Positions 34,166 through 44,423 of a DNA stretch of 64,000 nt are shown here, piece after piece; position 1 is the first letter of the stretch, and every line of letters begins with the position of its first letter. The position numbers and the translations under genes were made by a program. Location: assembly GCF_029760855.1 (NCBI RefSeq), contig NZ_SOSI01000005.1, forward strand, positions 62,001 to 126,000. The letters run 5' to 3'. The notes under the pieces were generated by a model. It had not been told where the DNA came from, did no database searches, and worked only from the letters and a program-made list of their open reading frames with translations. The stretch comes from Erythrobacter litoralis. GTDB taxonomy: Bacteria; Pseudomonadota; Alphaproteobacteria; Sphingomonadales; Sphingomonadaceae.

Positions 34166-35533
34166 TCAATAGGCGTTCGGGTGAACCAGAACCCGAACAG
34201 TAGCAAACATAATTTTGAAATCCGATAGCGGCGTCCAAGTGCGAATGTATTCGAGATCCGCGCGCAGCCGATTAGTCAGGTGGGTTTCGGTTTCCGTTGC
34301 CCCCCGGTAGCCTCGTATCTGTGCTAAACCCGTGAGACCGGGCTTAAGAGAGTGACGCTGCCAGTAATCCCTGTCGATTTCCCAAAACAGCTTCTCGTTA
34401 GCGAGCGAACCGAGCGCGTGTGGTCTAGGTCCGACCAAGCTCATTTCGGAGCGCAAAACATTCAGCAATTGGGGCAGTTCATCCAAGCTCGTTCTGCGTA
34501 TGAACTTGCCGACCCGCGTGATACGATCGTCATTGCGTGCGGTTGAGCGCGCGCCCCTACTGTCTAGCTTTTCGACACGCATCGAGCGAAACTTCAGCAT
34601 GTCGAACATACAATTACCTTGCCCCATGCGGGGTTGGACGAAAAATACCGGTCCGCCATCCTCAAGTTTGATGAGCAAGGCAATGACAAGCAGCAGCGGG
34701 CTGAGCAAGACAAGCGCCGGTATGGTAAGGCCGAGATCGATTGCACGTTTTATAAGGCGCGCTCGCAACCCCAACGGTCCGGCCGAAACCACCACGAACG
34801 AAAACCCATGATCCCGTTCAAGCGCTAATGCGCCAAGCTCTTGAAGCGATTCGGAGACGACCTCGCCGTGCACGCCCGCCGCCCTCATGATGGCTGTCCA
34901 GAACTTTCGCCGTTCGACGGGGCATGTTACGATCACCCGGTCCATATTGCGCATTGCTCGCCCGATCATATCGAGCGTACTCGGGTCGGCATGCGCATTC
35001 TCAACCACATCGGGTTCGGCTGCGACGCGGTCCGCATTGGGAAAATCGATATGGGGGCCGCCATCTTCAATGATGAGAACGTTGCGGACGCGACCCCCAA
35101 AATGACGTTTTATCATCAAATGAGCGACAATTCGGACCGCGATCATGGAGAGTAGGGCGGTCAGAATAGAAATCGAAAACGTAGATCTCGCAAAATCGTC
35201 GCTGCTCCGAACGTAGAAGGTCATCACCAGGAAGAGCATCGCAGAAACGCCGACCGCTATGATTAACCGGCCGATTGCATAACGCAATTCGTCGAGCGCC
35301 CGGATCGAATAGACGCGATTGTAGGCTGCGATTACGATGAAGATCGGAAGGACCAACTGCATAATTTGCATTGCGCGCGGCGAAGGCAGATTGCCGAGGT
35401 TCAACGCGCCGCCGATCGAGAAGCTACAAAAAAGAAGAAGGCAGTCGATTAGGAACAGGATCGCATAAAGCTGAACCCGGCGATGCTCCATCGCTGGCCG
35501 CAGTCTCGTCTGCAGATAATCTCTGAACGGCAT
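34166..35533 (-). CDS. Undecaprenyl-phosphate sugar phosphotransferase (WbaP/ExoY type)
   Basis: This 455-residue polyprenyl-phosphate sugar transferase starts repeat-unit assembly by moving sugar-1-phosphate to undecaprenyl phosphate. Four N-terminal helices cover about residues 20-150. A Rossmann-like segment lies at about 165-270. The catalytic domain has PVFFVQPRMGQ, FKFRSM-like MLKFRSM, RRTSLDELPQL, SLVGPRPHA and the C-terminal KPGLTGLAQIRG. It likely heads the transcription unit with the small exported protein. Confidence 0.92.
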   Translation of the reverse strand: MPFRDYLQTRLRPAMEHRRVQLYAILFLIDCLLLFCSFSIGGALNLGNLPSPRAMQIMQLVLPIFIVIAAYNRVYSIRALDELRYAIGRLIIAVGVSAMLFLVMTFYVRSSDDFARSTFSISILTALLSMIAVRIVAHLMIKRHFGGRVRNVLIIEDGGPHIDFPNADRVAAEPDVVENAHADPSTLDMIGRAMRNMDRVIVTCPVERRKFWTAIMRAAGVHGEVVSESLQELGALALERDHGFSFVVVSAGPLGLRARLIKRAIDLGLTIPALVLLSPLLLVIALLIKLEDGGPVFFVQPRMGQGNCMFDMLKFRSMRVEKLDSRGARSTARNDDRITRVGKFIRRTSLDELPQLLNVLRSEMSLVGPRPHALGSLANEKLFWEIDRDYWQRHSLKPGLTGLAQIRGYRGATETETHLTNRLRADLEYIRTWTPLSDFKIMFATVRVLVHPNAY

Positions 35534-35788
35534 TTAAAAATTGGCCTCGCATGTGCGCTTTACGGTGAGACAGTTCTGAACGCGTTGCGGACAGGTACGC
35601 GCTTGGGCACGAGATCAACGTCAAGTAAGCCGAAGTGTCCGGCGCCGCAACGTCAATCTCGTCGTCGCTCCATTACGTGAGACCTGTTGCCAAGCCCTTA
35701 ACCATACCCCACGCCTATCGTGCCCACCTTGCCCTCTCGCCCCTCTCTGCTAAAGCGCGGCGCAACACACGAAACGAACAGGATACCC

Positions 35789-37009
35789 ATGGCGAAGATC
35801 AAGGTGGCGAACCCCGTCGTCGAACTCGACGGCGACGAAATGACGAAAATCATCTGGAAGTGGATCCGCGAGCGATTGATCCTGCCCTATCTCGATATCG
35901 ACCTTAAATATTACGACCTTTCGATCGAGAAGCGCGACGAAACCGAAGACCAGATCACGGTCGATGCGGCGAACGCTATCAAGGAACACGGCGTCGGCGT
36001 AAAATGCGCGACCATCACGCCAGACGAGCAACGTGTCGAGGAGTTCGGCCTCAAGAAGATGTGGGTCAGCCCCAACGGCACGATCCGCAACATCCTCGGC
36101 GGCGTGGTCTTCCGAGAGCCGATCGTGATCGACAACGTGCCGCGCCTCGTACCAGGCTGGACCGATCCCATCGTCGTCGGCCGCCACGCGTTCGGCGATC
36201 AGTACCGCGCCAAAGACACGCTGATCCCCGGCCCCGGCAAGCTGCGCCTCGTTTTCGAAGGTGAGAACGGTGAAAACATCGATCTCGATGTCTACGAATT
36301 CCAGTCGAGCGGCGTCGCGATGGCAATGTACAATCTCGACGATTCGATCCGTGATTTCGCGCGGGCCTGCATGAACTACGGGCTCGACCGCGGGTGGCCT
36401 GTCTACCTGTCGACCAAAAACACCATCCTCAAGAAATACGACGGGCGTTTCAAGGACCTGTTCCAGGAAGTGTTCGACGCCGAATTCGCCGATAAATTCA
36501 AGAAGGCGGACATCACCTACGAGCATCGCCTTATCGACGACATGGTCGCCGCCGCGCTGAAGTGGAACGGCAAGTTCGTCTGGGCCTGCAAGAATTACGA
36601 TGGCGACGTGCAGTCCGACGTGGTCGCACAGGGCTTCGGCTCGCTCGGCCTGATGACTTCCGTGCTGATGACACCGGACGGCAAGACTGTGGAAGCCGAA
36701 GCCGCACACGGTACGGTTACTCGTCACTATCGCCAGCACCAGGAAGGCAAGGCGACCAGCACGAACCCGATCGCCAGTATCTTCGCCTGGACCCGTGGCC
36801 TCATGTATCGCGGCCGGTTCGACGACACGCCCGATGTGGTGAAGTTCGCCGAAACGCTGGAGCGGGTCTGCATCCAGACCGTCGAAAGCGGCAAGATGAC
36901 AAAGGATTTGGCGCTCTTGATCGGCCCTGGCCAGAGCTGGATGACCACTGAGCAGTTTTTCGAGGCGATCGTCGATAATCTCGAAAAGGAAATGGCCGCT
37001 TGGTCCTGA
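35789..37009 (+). CDS. icd: NADP-dependent isocitrate dehydrogenase
   Basis: Icd oxidatively decarboxylates isocitrate to 2-oxoglutarate in the TCA cycle. The 406-residue protein is of the homodimeric, eukaryote-like subfamily II. It begins [19 protein letters not shown], with the dimetal and substrate stretch [10 protein letters not shown], the [12 protein letters not shown] motif and the coenzyme stretch [14 protein letters not shown]. Start ATG 35789 follows AGGA. A strong terminator follows the stop. Confidence 0.97.
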   Translation: MAKIKVANPVVELDGDEMTKIIWKWIRERLILPYLDIDLKYYDLSIEKRDETEDQITVDAANAIKEHGVGVKCATITPDEQRVEEFGLKKMWVSPNGTIRNILGGVVFREPIVIDNVPRLVPGWTDPIVVGRHAFGDQYRAKDTLIPGPGKLRLVFEGENGENIDLDVYEFQSSGVAMAMYNLDDSIRDFARACMNYGLDRGWPVYLSTKNTILKKYDGRFKDLFQEVFDAEFADKFKKADITYEHRLIDDMVAAALKWNGKFVWACKNYDGDVQSDVVAQGFGSLGLMTSVLMTPDGKTVEAEAAHGTVTRHYRQHQEGKATSTNPIASIFAWTRGLMYRGRFDDTPDVVKFAETLERVCIQTVESGKMTKDLALLIGPGQSWMTTEQFFEAIVDNLEKEMAAWS

Positions 37010-37045
37010 TCCCGCTGCCGCCGAGCAGCTTATAATGTAATGTCA

Positions 37046-37087
37046 GCGAGGGCGCGGAACCGGTCAGGTGCCGCGCCCTCGCCTTTT
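37046..37087 (+). terminator. Strong intrinsic terminator after icd
   Basis: A perfect 12-bp stem GCGAGGGCGCGG (37046-37057) / CCGCGCCCTCGC (37071-37082) with a 13-base loop is followed by CTTTT. It isolates icd from the next gene and shows that an ATG at 37040 is not the real start of the GNAT-nitrilase gene. Confidence 0.9.
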
Positions 37088-37111
37088 GACCACCCCACGC
37101 AAGGACCGAGC

Positions 37112-38767
37112 ATGGCCAAACAGCCCGCAAAGAAGCGCCCCGCCCGCCGAAAGACCGAAGAGAAGTTCGGCCAGCGCCGACTTGAGATTCGCAACGCGAA
37201 GATCAAAGATATCAAGGGCATCGCGGACTTGGTTCGCCGAGTCTATGAAGACATGCCGGCCTACACACACGGGGAAATCCGCGGGCAGATCAACAATTTT
37301 CGAGAAGGCTGTTTTGTCGCTCTGCTGGATGACGAAGTCGTCGGCTATTGCGCGACCATGCAGGTCGGCGAGGCACTTGCCTTCCAAGATCACGACTGGG
37401 ACGAGATTACGGGCAACGGGTATGGCAGCCGCCACGATCCGACCGGCGATTGGCTATACGGCTACGAGATGTGCGTCGATCCCAAGGTGCGCGGTGTGCG
37501 TATCGGACGACGCCTTTACGAAGAGCGAAGGGCGCTGGCAGAGGAGAACGACCTGACCGGTATCGTCTTCGCAGGTCGGATGCCGAATTATCGTCGCCTG
37601 CGCCGTAAGGTCGAAGGACCGCAGGATTACCTTGAGAAAGTCGAAGGGGGCAAACTGCACGACCCTGTGTTGCGTTTCCAGCTTGCCAACGGGTTCGAGC
37701 CGGAACGGGTAATGGAAAACTATCTGCCGGAAGACAAGGCGAGCATGGCCAATGCCGTAATGATGGTCTGGCGCAATCCTTATGTCGAGCGCGATCAACC
37801 GGTGAAGAAGCGCCTGCCACGCGGCGTGGAGGCGGTACGCGTGGCGACCTGCCAACTCCAGGCACGTGCGGTCGCGGATTACGACGAATTCATGCGTGCG
37901 ATCCGATATTTCGTCGATGTCGCAAGCGACTACGAGGCGGACTTTATCGTCTTTCCAGAATTGTTCACGCTCATGCTGCTTAGTTTCGAACCCAAGGAAC
38001 TCTCGCCGGTCGAAGCCATCGAGCGCCTCAGCGAATACACGCCGCGCCTGCGCACCGACATTTCCGAAATGGCGATGCGCTATAATATCAACATCATTGC
38101 CGGCAGCCACCCCACCCGCATGGATGACGGCGACATTCACAATATCGCTTACGTCTGCCTGCGTGACGGCTCCGTCCACGCGCAGGAAAAGATCCATCCC
38201 ACCCCCAACGAGCGGTATTGGTGGAACATCAAGGGCGGCGACAAGGTCGAGGTGATCCAGACCGATTGCGGCCCCATCGGAGTTCAGATTTGCTACGACA
38301 GCGAGTTTCCCGAACTCAGCCGCCGCCTGGCGGACGAGGGCGCCCGCATCATCTTCGTGCCGTTCTGCACTGACAGCCGGCAGGGCTACCTTCGCGTGCG
38401 CTATTGCGGACAGGCTCGCGCGATCGAAAACCAGTGCTTCGTCGTACTGTCCGGTAATGTCGGCAATTTGCCCAATGTCGCGAATATGGACATCCAATAC
38501 GCGCAAAGCTGTATCCTGACGCCGTGCGACTTCCCCTTCGCCCGCGATGGCATCGCCGCCGAAGCGAGCGAAAATGTCGAGACCCTGACGATCAGCGATA
38601 TCAATCTCGCCGATCTGAGTTGGGCGCGCGCCGAAGGCACAGTCCGCAACCTCGCCGATCGCCGGTTTGACCTATACCGAATTGAATGGGATGAGGATGG
38701 CAAGCACCCGGGCAAACCGAAACCGCGCCGCGAACCGCTCGGCCCCACCGGTCCAGGCGGCGGCTAA
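37112..38767 (+). CDS. GNAT acetyltransferase fused to carbon-nitrogen hydrolase
   Basis: This 551-residue protein joins two enzymes. The N-terminal part, about residues 25-190, is a GNAT acetyltransferase with an acetyl-CoA loop VDPKVRGVRIGRRLY. The C-terminal part, about 235-530, is a nitrilase-superfamily amidase with the triad Glu (VVFPELF-like IVFPELF), Lys (EKIHPTPNE) and Cys (QICYDSEFP). Both active sites look intact. The start at 37112 (MAKQPAKK) comes after the icd terminator. The substrate is unknown; the fusion suggests acylation and deacylation of one amine-containing metabolite. It is cotranscribed with nothing obvious. Confidence 0.88.
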   Translation: MAKQPAKKRPARRKTEEKFGQRRLEIRNAKIKDIKGIADLVRRVYEDMPAYTHGEIRGQINNFREGCFVALLDDEVVGYCATMQVGEALAFQDHDWDEITGNGYGSRHDPTGDWLYGYEMCVDPKVRGVRIGRRLYEERRALAEENDLTGIVFAGRMPNYRRLRRKVEGPQDYLEKVEGGKLHDPVLRFQLANGFEPERVMENYLPEDKASMANAVMMVWRNPYVERDQPVKKRLPRGVEAVRVATCQLQARAVADYDEFMRAIRYFVDVASDYEADFIVFPELFTLMLLSFEPKELSPVEAIERLSEYTPRLRTDISEMAMRYNINIIAGSHPTRMDDGDIHNIAYVCLRDGSVHAQEKIHPTPNERYWWNIKGGDKVEVIQTDCGPIGVQICYDSEFPELSRRLADEGARIIFVPFCTDSRQGYLRVRYCGQARAIENQCFVVLSGNVGNLPNVANMDIQYAQSCILTPCDFPFARDGIAAEASENVETLTISDINLADLSWARAEGTVRNLADRRFDLYRIEWDEDGKHPGKPKPRREPLGPTGPGGG

Positions 38768-38838
38768 TACCTCCAATGGCCAGTTGAAAAGCAAATCACG
38801 AGTGACTTTCGCAAGGGCTTCGGGATAGGAGCAATCCT

Positions 38839-40599
38839 ATGGCTTCCGGTGATCTCGCTTCCCCCGCAATTTCCGATGCGCTGGTCATCCTAGGTGCGGC
38901 GGGGCTGGTCATCCCGGTTTTCACCCGGTTCCGCATCACGCCCATTATCGGGTTCATCCTGATCGGTGTGCTGGTTGGCCCCTACGGACTCGGCCAACTA
39001 GTGTACGAGCGACCGTGGCTCAGCCACATAACGATTACCGATCCCGAGGCGCTGGAGCCCTTCGCGGAATTCGGGATCATCCTGCTGCTCTTCACAATTG
39101 GTCTGGAATTGAGTTTTAACCGGTTGTGGCAGTTGCGAAAGCTGGTGTTTGGCCTTGGCGCGCTTGAGGTGCTTTGCGGCGGGGTACTGATTGCCATCGT
39201 TCTTGCCATGATGGGGCAATTCTGGACGGGAGCGCTCGCGCTCGGGTTCGCACTCGCCTTTTCTTCGACCGCTATAGTCTTACCGATTTCGGGCACGCAA
39301 AGCCCGGTCGGTCGCGCGGCATTATCGATGCTATTGTTCGAAGACATCATGATCGTGCCGATCATCTTCATCCTCGGCGCGATGGCGCCCAACGCCGATG
39401 GCGACGGCTGGGCGGGAATGCTCACGACCCTTTGGCAGGGGGCGCTCGTGGTTGCGATCATGATGATCGCCGGCCGGTTCGCCCTTCCCCGCCTGTTCGC
39501 GCAAGCCGCTCGAACAAAAAGCCCCGAACTGTTCCTTGCCGCCGCCCTGCTGGTGGTAATCGGCGCGAGCCTTGCCACAGCTGCGGTCGGGCTATCTCCT
39601 ATCGTGGGCGCCTTGCTCGCGGGCATCCTGATTGCCGAGACCGAGTATCATGGCGAGGTCGAGACGATCATGGAGCCATTCAAAGGTCTCGCGCTGGGCA
39701 TTTTCCTGATCACCGTCGGAATGAGCATCGACCTTTCCACCATCCTGGACAACCTGGGAATGATTGCGACGGCGGTAGTCCTTATCATCCTGTTCAAGGC
39801 ATTTCTGACAGGGTTCCTGCTCCGCTTGATGGGGGCTCGGCGCAGCACGGCTGCTGAAACAGGTATCCTGATGGCGAGTCCTTCGGAAACGACGCTTATT
39901 ATTCTCGCGGCGGCGAGTTCTGCGCTTCTCATCCAACCGGGGACCGCGCAGTTTTGGCAGATTGTGACAGCCATCGGGCTGACGATTACGCCTGTTCTCG
40001 CTCGTCTTGGCCGCGTGATCGCCCGCCGCGTCGAGCCCGCGCCTAGCCTTCCCGAAGCGGAACGGGGCCAAAGCCGTGTCATCATCGTCGGCATCGGACG
40101 TGTCGGTCGGCTGGTCGCGCAGATGCTCGATACGCACACGAAGCCATATATCGCCGTCGATTCAGATGCCGATCTGATCGAATTCGCCAAGCGCAAGGGC
40201 TATCATGCAATGTTCGGCGACGCGGCAAGAGGCGACACGATGGAGCGTCTGGAAATTGACCGGGCCATGGCCGTAGTCCTCACGATGGACGAGCCGGTGC
40301 TGGCACAGCGCCTGGTCTCAAAAATGCGGAAGAACAACCCCGATCTACTGATCGTCGCCCGCGCTCGCGATACGTCTCACGCCGCCGAACTGTACCGTGC
40401 AGGTGCCAGCCACGCCGTCCCTGAAACGCTTGAAAGCTCGCTGCAATTGAGCGAGGCGGTCCTTGTGGATATCGGCGTCGCGATGGGGCCGGTCATCGCC
40501 TCAATTCATGAAAAGCGCGACGAATATCGCGGCAAGATCGAGACCGAAGGGGCGCTGAGCTACAAGCCGAAACTCAAGACCAGCACCATAAGCGGCTGA
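38839..40599 (+). CDS. Monovalent cation:proton antiporter with TrkA-N domain (Kef/CPA2 type)
   Basis: This 586-residue membrane protein is a CPA2 antiporter, probably potassium/proton. The membrane domain, about residues 1-395, has LIGVLVGPYGLG, GLELSFNRLW and LLFEDIMIVPI, with the family Asp in the last motif. A cytosolic RCK/TrkA-N domain starts at about residue 410 (RVIIVGIGRVGRLVAQML) with a NAD-binding GxGxxG. No KefF/G ancillary gene is adjacent. ATG 38839 follows a GGAG-like site. Confidence 0.9.
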   Translation: MASGDLASPAISDALVILGAAGLVIPVFTRFRITPIIGFILIGVLVGPYGLGQLVYERPWLSHITITDPEALEPFAEFGIILLLFTIGLELSFNRLWQLRKLVFGLGALEVLCGGVLIAIVLAMMGQFWTGALALGFALAFSSTAIVLPISGTQSPVGRAALSMLLFEDIMIVPIIFILGAMAPNADGDGWAGMLTTLWQGALVVAIMMIAGRFALPRLFAQAARTKSPELFLAAALLVVIGASLATAAVGLSPIVGALLAGILIAETEYHGEVETIMEPFKGLALGIFLITVGMSIDLSTILDNLGMIATAVVLIILFKAFLTGFLLRLMGARRSTAAETGILMASPSETTLIILAAASSALLIQPGTAQFWQIVTAIGLTITPVLARLGRVIARRVEPAPSLPEAERGQSRVIIVGIGRVGRLVAQMLDTHTKPYIAVDSDADLIEFAKRKGYHAMFGDAARGDTMERLEIDRAMAVVLTMDEPVLAQRLVSKMRKNNPDLLIVARARDTSHAAELYRAGASHAVPETLESSLQLSEAVLVDIGVAMGPVIASIHEKRDEYRGKIETEGALSYKPKLKTSTISG

Positions 40600-40606
40600 A
40601 AAGATT

Positions 40607-40631
40607 TGAACGCCTTTGTCCTCAAACCGTT
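40607..40631 (+). promoter_or_regulatory. Sigma-EcfG-like stress promoter
   Basis: TGAAC (40607-40611), 16 bases, CGTT (40628-40631) differs from the general stress consensus GGAAC-N16/17-CGTT at one base. The spacing from the -10 to ATG 40655 is 23 bases, leaving room for the GAAGGAG ribosome site. It would drive the small hydrophilic protein independently of the antiporter. Confidence 0.45.
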
Positions 40632-40654
40632 GGGAGGGTGAAGGAGATTACGAA

Positions 40655-40834
40655 ATGAGCGACATCGACCCGACCAAGCCAATCCCGAACGACGAAAAAT
40701 TCAAGCCGAAGAACGTGCAGAGCCCGCAAAAAAGCCATGCGCCCACCGAGAAGCGCGGTGCACCCGGCGATACCGAAGGCTACGATATCGAACGTGAATC
40801 GAGTGGCGAAACCAAGAAAACGCCGAACGCCTGA
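40655..40834 (+). CDS. Small hydrophilic protein, unknown
   Basis: This 59-residue protein is rich in Lys, Glu, Asp, Pro and Ser with no hydrophobic core (MSDIDPTKPIPNDEKFKPK start), so it is probably intrinsically disordered. A strong site GAAGGAG precedes ATG 40655. It lies behind an EcfG-like promoter and before a terminator, so it is likely a one-gene stress-induced unit. No family recognised. Confidence 0.65.
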   Translation: MSDIDPTKPIPNDEKFKPKNVQSPQKSHAPTEKRGAPGDTEGYDIERESSGETKKTPNA

Positions 40835-40852
40835 GGCTTCGTACCCATTGAA

Positions 40853-40888
40853 CGCTTGGCCGGTTTGCCCCGGTCAGGCGTTTTCTTT
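40853..40888 (+). terminator. Intrinsic terminator of the small hydrophilic protein gene
   Basis: CGCTTGGCCGG (40853-40863) and CCGGTCAGGCG (40870-40880) make an 11-bp stem followed by TTTTCTTT. The second arm overlaps the end of the convergent alaS, including its stop codon. Confidence 0.8.
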
Positions 40889-43537
40889 CGCGAGTAAATC
40901 GCGAATAGCGTCAATTGCGGATTGCGCCTTCGATCCGTCCGGGCCGCCGCCTTGAGCCATATCGGATCGGCCACCGCCACCCTTGCCCCCCAAAGCTTCT
41001 ACGCCAGCACGAACCAGATCGACCGCGCTGAATTGCGACGTCAAATCATCGGTCACAGCGGCTGCAATAGCGCCTTTTCCATCGTTCACGGCGCAGATCG
41101 CAGCAATGCCGGATCCCAGACGATTCTTCGCCTCATCAAGCAAAGGACGAAGCTCTTTCGGATTCAGGCCTTCAATCACCTGCCCCGAGAACGCGATCCC
41201 TCGAATGTCTTCCTCGGCAGCGGCGGAGCTTTCCCCGCCCCCGCCGCCTAATGCAAGTGCGCGTTTTGCGTCGGCCAATTCCTTTTCGAGACGCTTGCGT
41301 TCCTCGACCAGCGCACCGACCCGCCCTGCCGCTTCGTCCGGCGAGGTTTTTAATGCGGCCGCGATCGCGCGTACCGCTTCGTCGCGCGCTAGTAACCATT
41401 GCCGAGCGGCTTCGCCGGTCAATGCCTCGATCCGCCGGACGCCCGAACTGACCGCGCTTTCCGATACGATCTTGAACAAACCGATATCGCCCGTTGCCTC
41501 GACATGGGTGCCGCCGCAAAGTTCTACCGAGTAATTTCGCCCTTCGTCGCTTGCGCGACCCATGGAAAGAACGCGGACCTCGTCCCCGTATTTCTCGCCG
41601 AACAGGGCGAGCGCACCTGCCGCCACGGCATCGTCGGGCGTCATGAGTCGGGTCGAGACCTGTTCGTTGGCCCGGATCTCCTCGTTCACCTCTTTCTCGA
41701 TAGCGGCGATGTCCTCGTCAGTCAGCGGCTTGGGATGCGAGAAATCGAAGCGGAACCGGTCGTCGGACACGAGCGACCCCTTCTGCGTCACATGCTCGCC
41801 GAGCCGGTCGCGCAAAGCGGCATGAACCAGGTGCGTCGCCGAATGGTTGGCGCGAATGCGATCGCGACGGTCGGCGTCGATCTCCATATGGACAGTGTCG
41901 CCGCGCTTCACCTCACCCTCGCCGATGGTGGCGAGATGAGTATGCAACCGGCCAAGCGGCTTGTTCGTCGTCGAAACCGTGGCCTCGAAGCCTTCCGGCG
42001 TCCATACCCGACCGGCATCACCGCTCTGACCGCCGCTCTCGCCGTAGAACGGTGTCTGATTGGTCAGCAAGACGACCTCATCGCCTCGCGCGGCGCTCTC
42101 GACCTCCGAACCGTCCTTCACGATGGCCACTACCACGCCCTCGCCCGTAGTCGAGCTATAGCCCGTAAATTCGGTCGATCCCTCACGTTCGGCGATGTCG
42201 AACCAGACCTCGTCACTCGCTGCATCGCCCGAGCCCTTCCAGGCAGCCCGGGCGGCAGCCTTCTGAGCCGCCATGGCACTGTCAAAGCCTGATCGGTCGA
42301 CCGCGATCCCGCGATTTCGCAAAGCGTCTTCTGTAAGATCGTAAGGGAAGCCGTAGGTGTCGTAGAGCTTGAAGGCCGTTTCGCCGTCGAGCGTTCCGCC
42401 CTCGCCCATATCATCGGTTGCTTCATCGAGCAGCTTCAGACCCTTTTCGAGCGTGCGGCGGAACTGGGTCTCCTCGCGCTCGAGCACTTCCTGGATGAGC
42501 GCCTGCCCGCGCACGAGCTCGGGATAGGCCGCACCCATTTCGCTGACCAGTTCGGGCACGAGCCGGTGCATCAGCGGCTGGCTCGCACCGAGGAGATGAG
42601 CATGGCGCATTGCACGGCGCATGATCCGTCGCAGCACATAGCCCCGGCCTTCATTACTCGGCAGAACTCCATCGGCCAGGAGGAAGCTGGTCGAGCGCAG
42701 GTGATCGGCGATGACGCGTTGGCTCGCGGTATGGTCGCCCTGCGCTTTAACGCCGGTGATGCTTTCGCTCGCTTCGATAAGGGCACGGAAAGTGTCGGTA
42801 TCATAGTTGTCATGCACGCCTTGCATGACGGCGGCTACACGTTCGATGCCCATACCGGTGTCGATGCTGGGCTTGGGCAGGTCGCCGACAATCTCGTCGT
42901 TCGCCTGTGTGAATTGCATGAAGACGAGGTTCCATATCTCGACGAACCGGTCGCCGTCTTCCTCCGGGCTCCCCGGAGGTCCGCCCCAGATATGGTCGCC
43001 ATGATCGTAAAAGATTTCGGAACAGGGGCCGCAAGGGCCGTCGGCGCCCATCGCCCAGAAATTGTCTTTTGTCGCAATACGGATGATCCGGTCGTCAGAG
43101 AAACCGGTCAATTTCTTCCACAAGTCGAAGGCTTCGTCGTCCGTATGATAGACGGTGACGAGAAGGCGGTCAGGGGCAAGCCCCCATTCCTTCGTCAGCA
43201 ACGTCCAGGCATGTTCGATAGCCTGCGCCTTGAAATAGTCGCCGAAGCTGAAATTACCGAGCATCTCGAAGAAGGTGTGATGCCGCGCTGTGTAACCGAC
43301 ATTGTCGAGATCGTTGTGCTTGCCGCCGGCCCGCACGCATTTCTGCGCGCTGGTGGCCCGCGGTGCGGGCGGCGTTTCGAGACCCGTAAAGGCATTCTTG
43401 AACGGGACCATGCCTGCGTTGACGAACATGAGCGTGGGGTCGCTATACGGCACGAGCGGTGCACTCGGCACTTCGCGATGACCGGCGGCCGCGAAATAAT
43501 CGAGGAAGGACCGGCGGATTTCGTTCGTCGATGTCAT
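40874..43537 (-). CDS. alaS: Alanine-tRNA ligase
   Basis: AlaRS charges tRNA-Ala and edits mischarged Ser/Gly. The 887-residue length is typical. The N-terminal class II core has [20 protein letters not shown] and [11 protein letters not shown]. The editing domain has [12 protein letters not shown] with zinc-binding HxxxH, and [10 protein letters not shown]. The C-terminal C-Ala region ends with [15 protein letters not shown]. The start MTSTNEIRR at 43537 is chosen over one 12 residues upstream, matching family N-termini. Confidence 0.97.
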   Translation of the reverse strand: MTSTNEIRRSFLDYFAAAGHREVPSAPLVPYSDPTLMFVNAGMVPFKNAFTGLETPPAPRATSAQKCVRAGGKHNDLDNVGYTARHHTFFEMLGNFSFGDYFKAQAIEHAWTLLTKEWGLAPDRLLVTVYHTDDEAFDLWKKLTGFSDDRIIRIATKDNFWAMGADGPCGPCSEIFYDHGDHIWGGPPGSPEEDGDRFVEIWNLVFMQFTQANDEIVGDLPKPSIDTGMGIERVAAVMQGVHDNYDTDTFRALIEASESITGVKAQGDHTASQRVIADHLRSTSFLLADGVLPSNEGRGYVLRRIMRRAMRHAHLLGASQPLMHRLVPELVSEMGAAYPELVRGQALIQEVLEREETQFRRTLEKGLKLLDEATDDMGEGGTLDGETAFKLYDTYGFPYDLTEDALRNRGIAVDRSGFDSAMAAQKAAARAAWKGSGDAASDEVWFDIAEREGSTEFTGYSSTTGEGVVVAIVKDGSEVESAARGDEVVLLTNQTPFYGESGGQSGDAGRVWTPEGFEATVSTTNKPLGRLHTHLATIGEGEVKRGDTVHMEIDADRRDRIRANHSATHLVHAALRDRLGEHVTQKGSLVSDDRFRFDFSHPKPLTDEDIAAIEKEVNEEIRANEQVSTRLMTPDDAVAAGALALFGEKYGDEVRVLSMGRASDEGRNYSVELCGGTHVEATGDIGLFKIVSESAVSSGVRRIEALTGEAARQWLLARDEAVRAIAAALKTSPDEAAGRVGALVEERKRLEKELADAKRALALGGGGGESSAAAEEDIRGIAFSGQVIEGLNPKELRPLLDEAKNRLGSGIAAICAVNDGKGAIAAAVTDDLTSQFSAVDLVRAGVEALGGKGGGGRSDMAQGGGPDGSKAQSAIDAIRDLLAKENA

Positions 43538-43609
43538 GCGCTGGCAGGTAAGCAATCGCGGCGCGAGCGACAAGCCGGAAAGGGCGCCTTGTCCGACGGG
43601 AGGCGGCGC

Positions 43610-44236
43610 TTACCACATGAAGTAGGGGCCGCCTCTTTCGCGCGCTCTTTGCCAGCCGGGCCGGGCATGGATCGCCTCGACGAAGCGCGCCAGCTTGGGT
43701 GCGCGTTCGGCATAGCCCTGCATGACGGCGATTTCGGCGGGGAAGCTCATCATGACGTCAGCGGCGCTCCAGTCCGATCCCACGAAATGCAGATCGTCCG
43801 AGATACGGCTGTCGGCGTAATCGACATGCGCGCCGAGCTGCTCTTCGATGCGCGGCATGAGGGGTGCGGCAGCATGGCCGAGGCGGCCACTGTAAAGTTT
43901 CAGCATGACGGGCACGAAGAACGAGCTTTCGCCGAATTGCATCCATTCGAGGTAGTCGATCCAGTCACTCGAAGCGCGATCGGGCAACCAGGCTTCGCCA
44001 CCGTGCCGTTCGCAGAGGTATTCGATGATCGCGCCGCTCTCCGTGACGAGCCGGCCGTCGTCCTCAATCGCGGGAGACTTGCCGAGCGGATGGACTTGTT
44101 TTAATTCGGTTGGGGCGAGGTTCGTTTCCGCGTCGCGTTCGTAGCGCACGACCTCATACTCTGCGTCCAGTTCCTCGAGTAGCCATAGGATACGCTGCGA
44201 GCGGCTATTATTAAGATGATGGACGGTGATGGTCAT
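43610..44236 (-). CDS. Glutathione S-transferase family protein
   Basis: This 208-residue protein has an N-terminal thioredoxin-like domain with the glutathione-binding LGKSPAIEDDGRLVTESGAI and an all-helical C-terminal half (SAADVMMSFPAEIA). The catalytic residue is probably Ser11 or Asn9 near HHLNNSRSQR. It acts in detoxification or redox metabolism, but the substrate is unknown. It is 72 bases from alaS and separated from recA by a terminator. Confidence 0.88.
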   Translation of the reverse strand: MTITVHHLNNSRSQRILWLLEELDAEYEVVRYERDAETNLAPTELKQVHPLGKSPAIEDDGRLVTESGAIIEYLCERHGGEAWLPDRASSDWIDYLEWMQFGESSFFVPVMLKLYSGRLGHAAAPLMPRIEEQLGAHVDYADSRISDDLHFVGSDWSAADVMMSFPAEIAVMQGYAERAPKLARFVEAIHARPGWQRARERGGPYFMW

Positions 44237-44297
44237 GACTTCTCTCCTGAATGCCCGAAGCGTAGCTTGCAGGTTTCCTTCCCGCCAGCCGCATACG

Positions 44298-44330
44298 AAA
44301 AAACCGGCGCGCTTCGTGTGAAGCGGCCGG
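44298..44330 (-). terminator. Intrinsic terminator downstream of recA
   Basis: On the minus strand a GC stem of 11 bp with one bulged base (arms 44304-44315 and 44320-44330) with loop ACAC is followed by six T (44303-44298). It lies about 94 bases after the recA stop and separates recA from the GST gene. Confidence 0.75.
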
Positions 44331-44423
44331 CTTCTCCGTTTGTCCGGAAGCGCCAGGGGACAGTCCAGCTTATGCGCGGCGGCGGGGTTGGGCGCCGCAT
44401 CGCGTGCTTCCGCTTGAAAAGAT

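Noticed and set aside
37040-37111. An in-frame ATG at 37040 as the start of the GNAT-nitrilase protein
   Set aside because: It lies just before and inside the strong icd terminator hairpin and gives an unlikely N-terminus. ATG 37112 fits the fold.
42566-44104. A 512-residue plus-strand frame antisense to alaS and the GST gene
   Set aside because: It is a high-GC shadow of two recognisable genes, with no ribosome site or family similarity.
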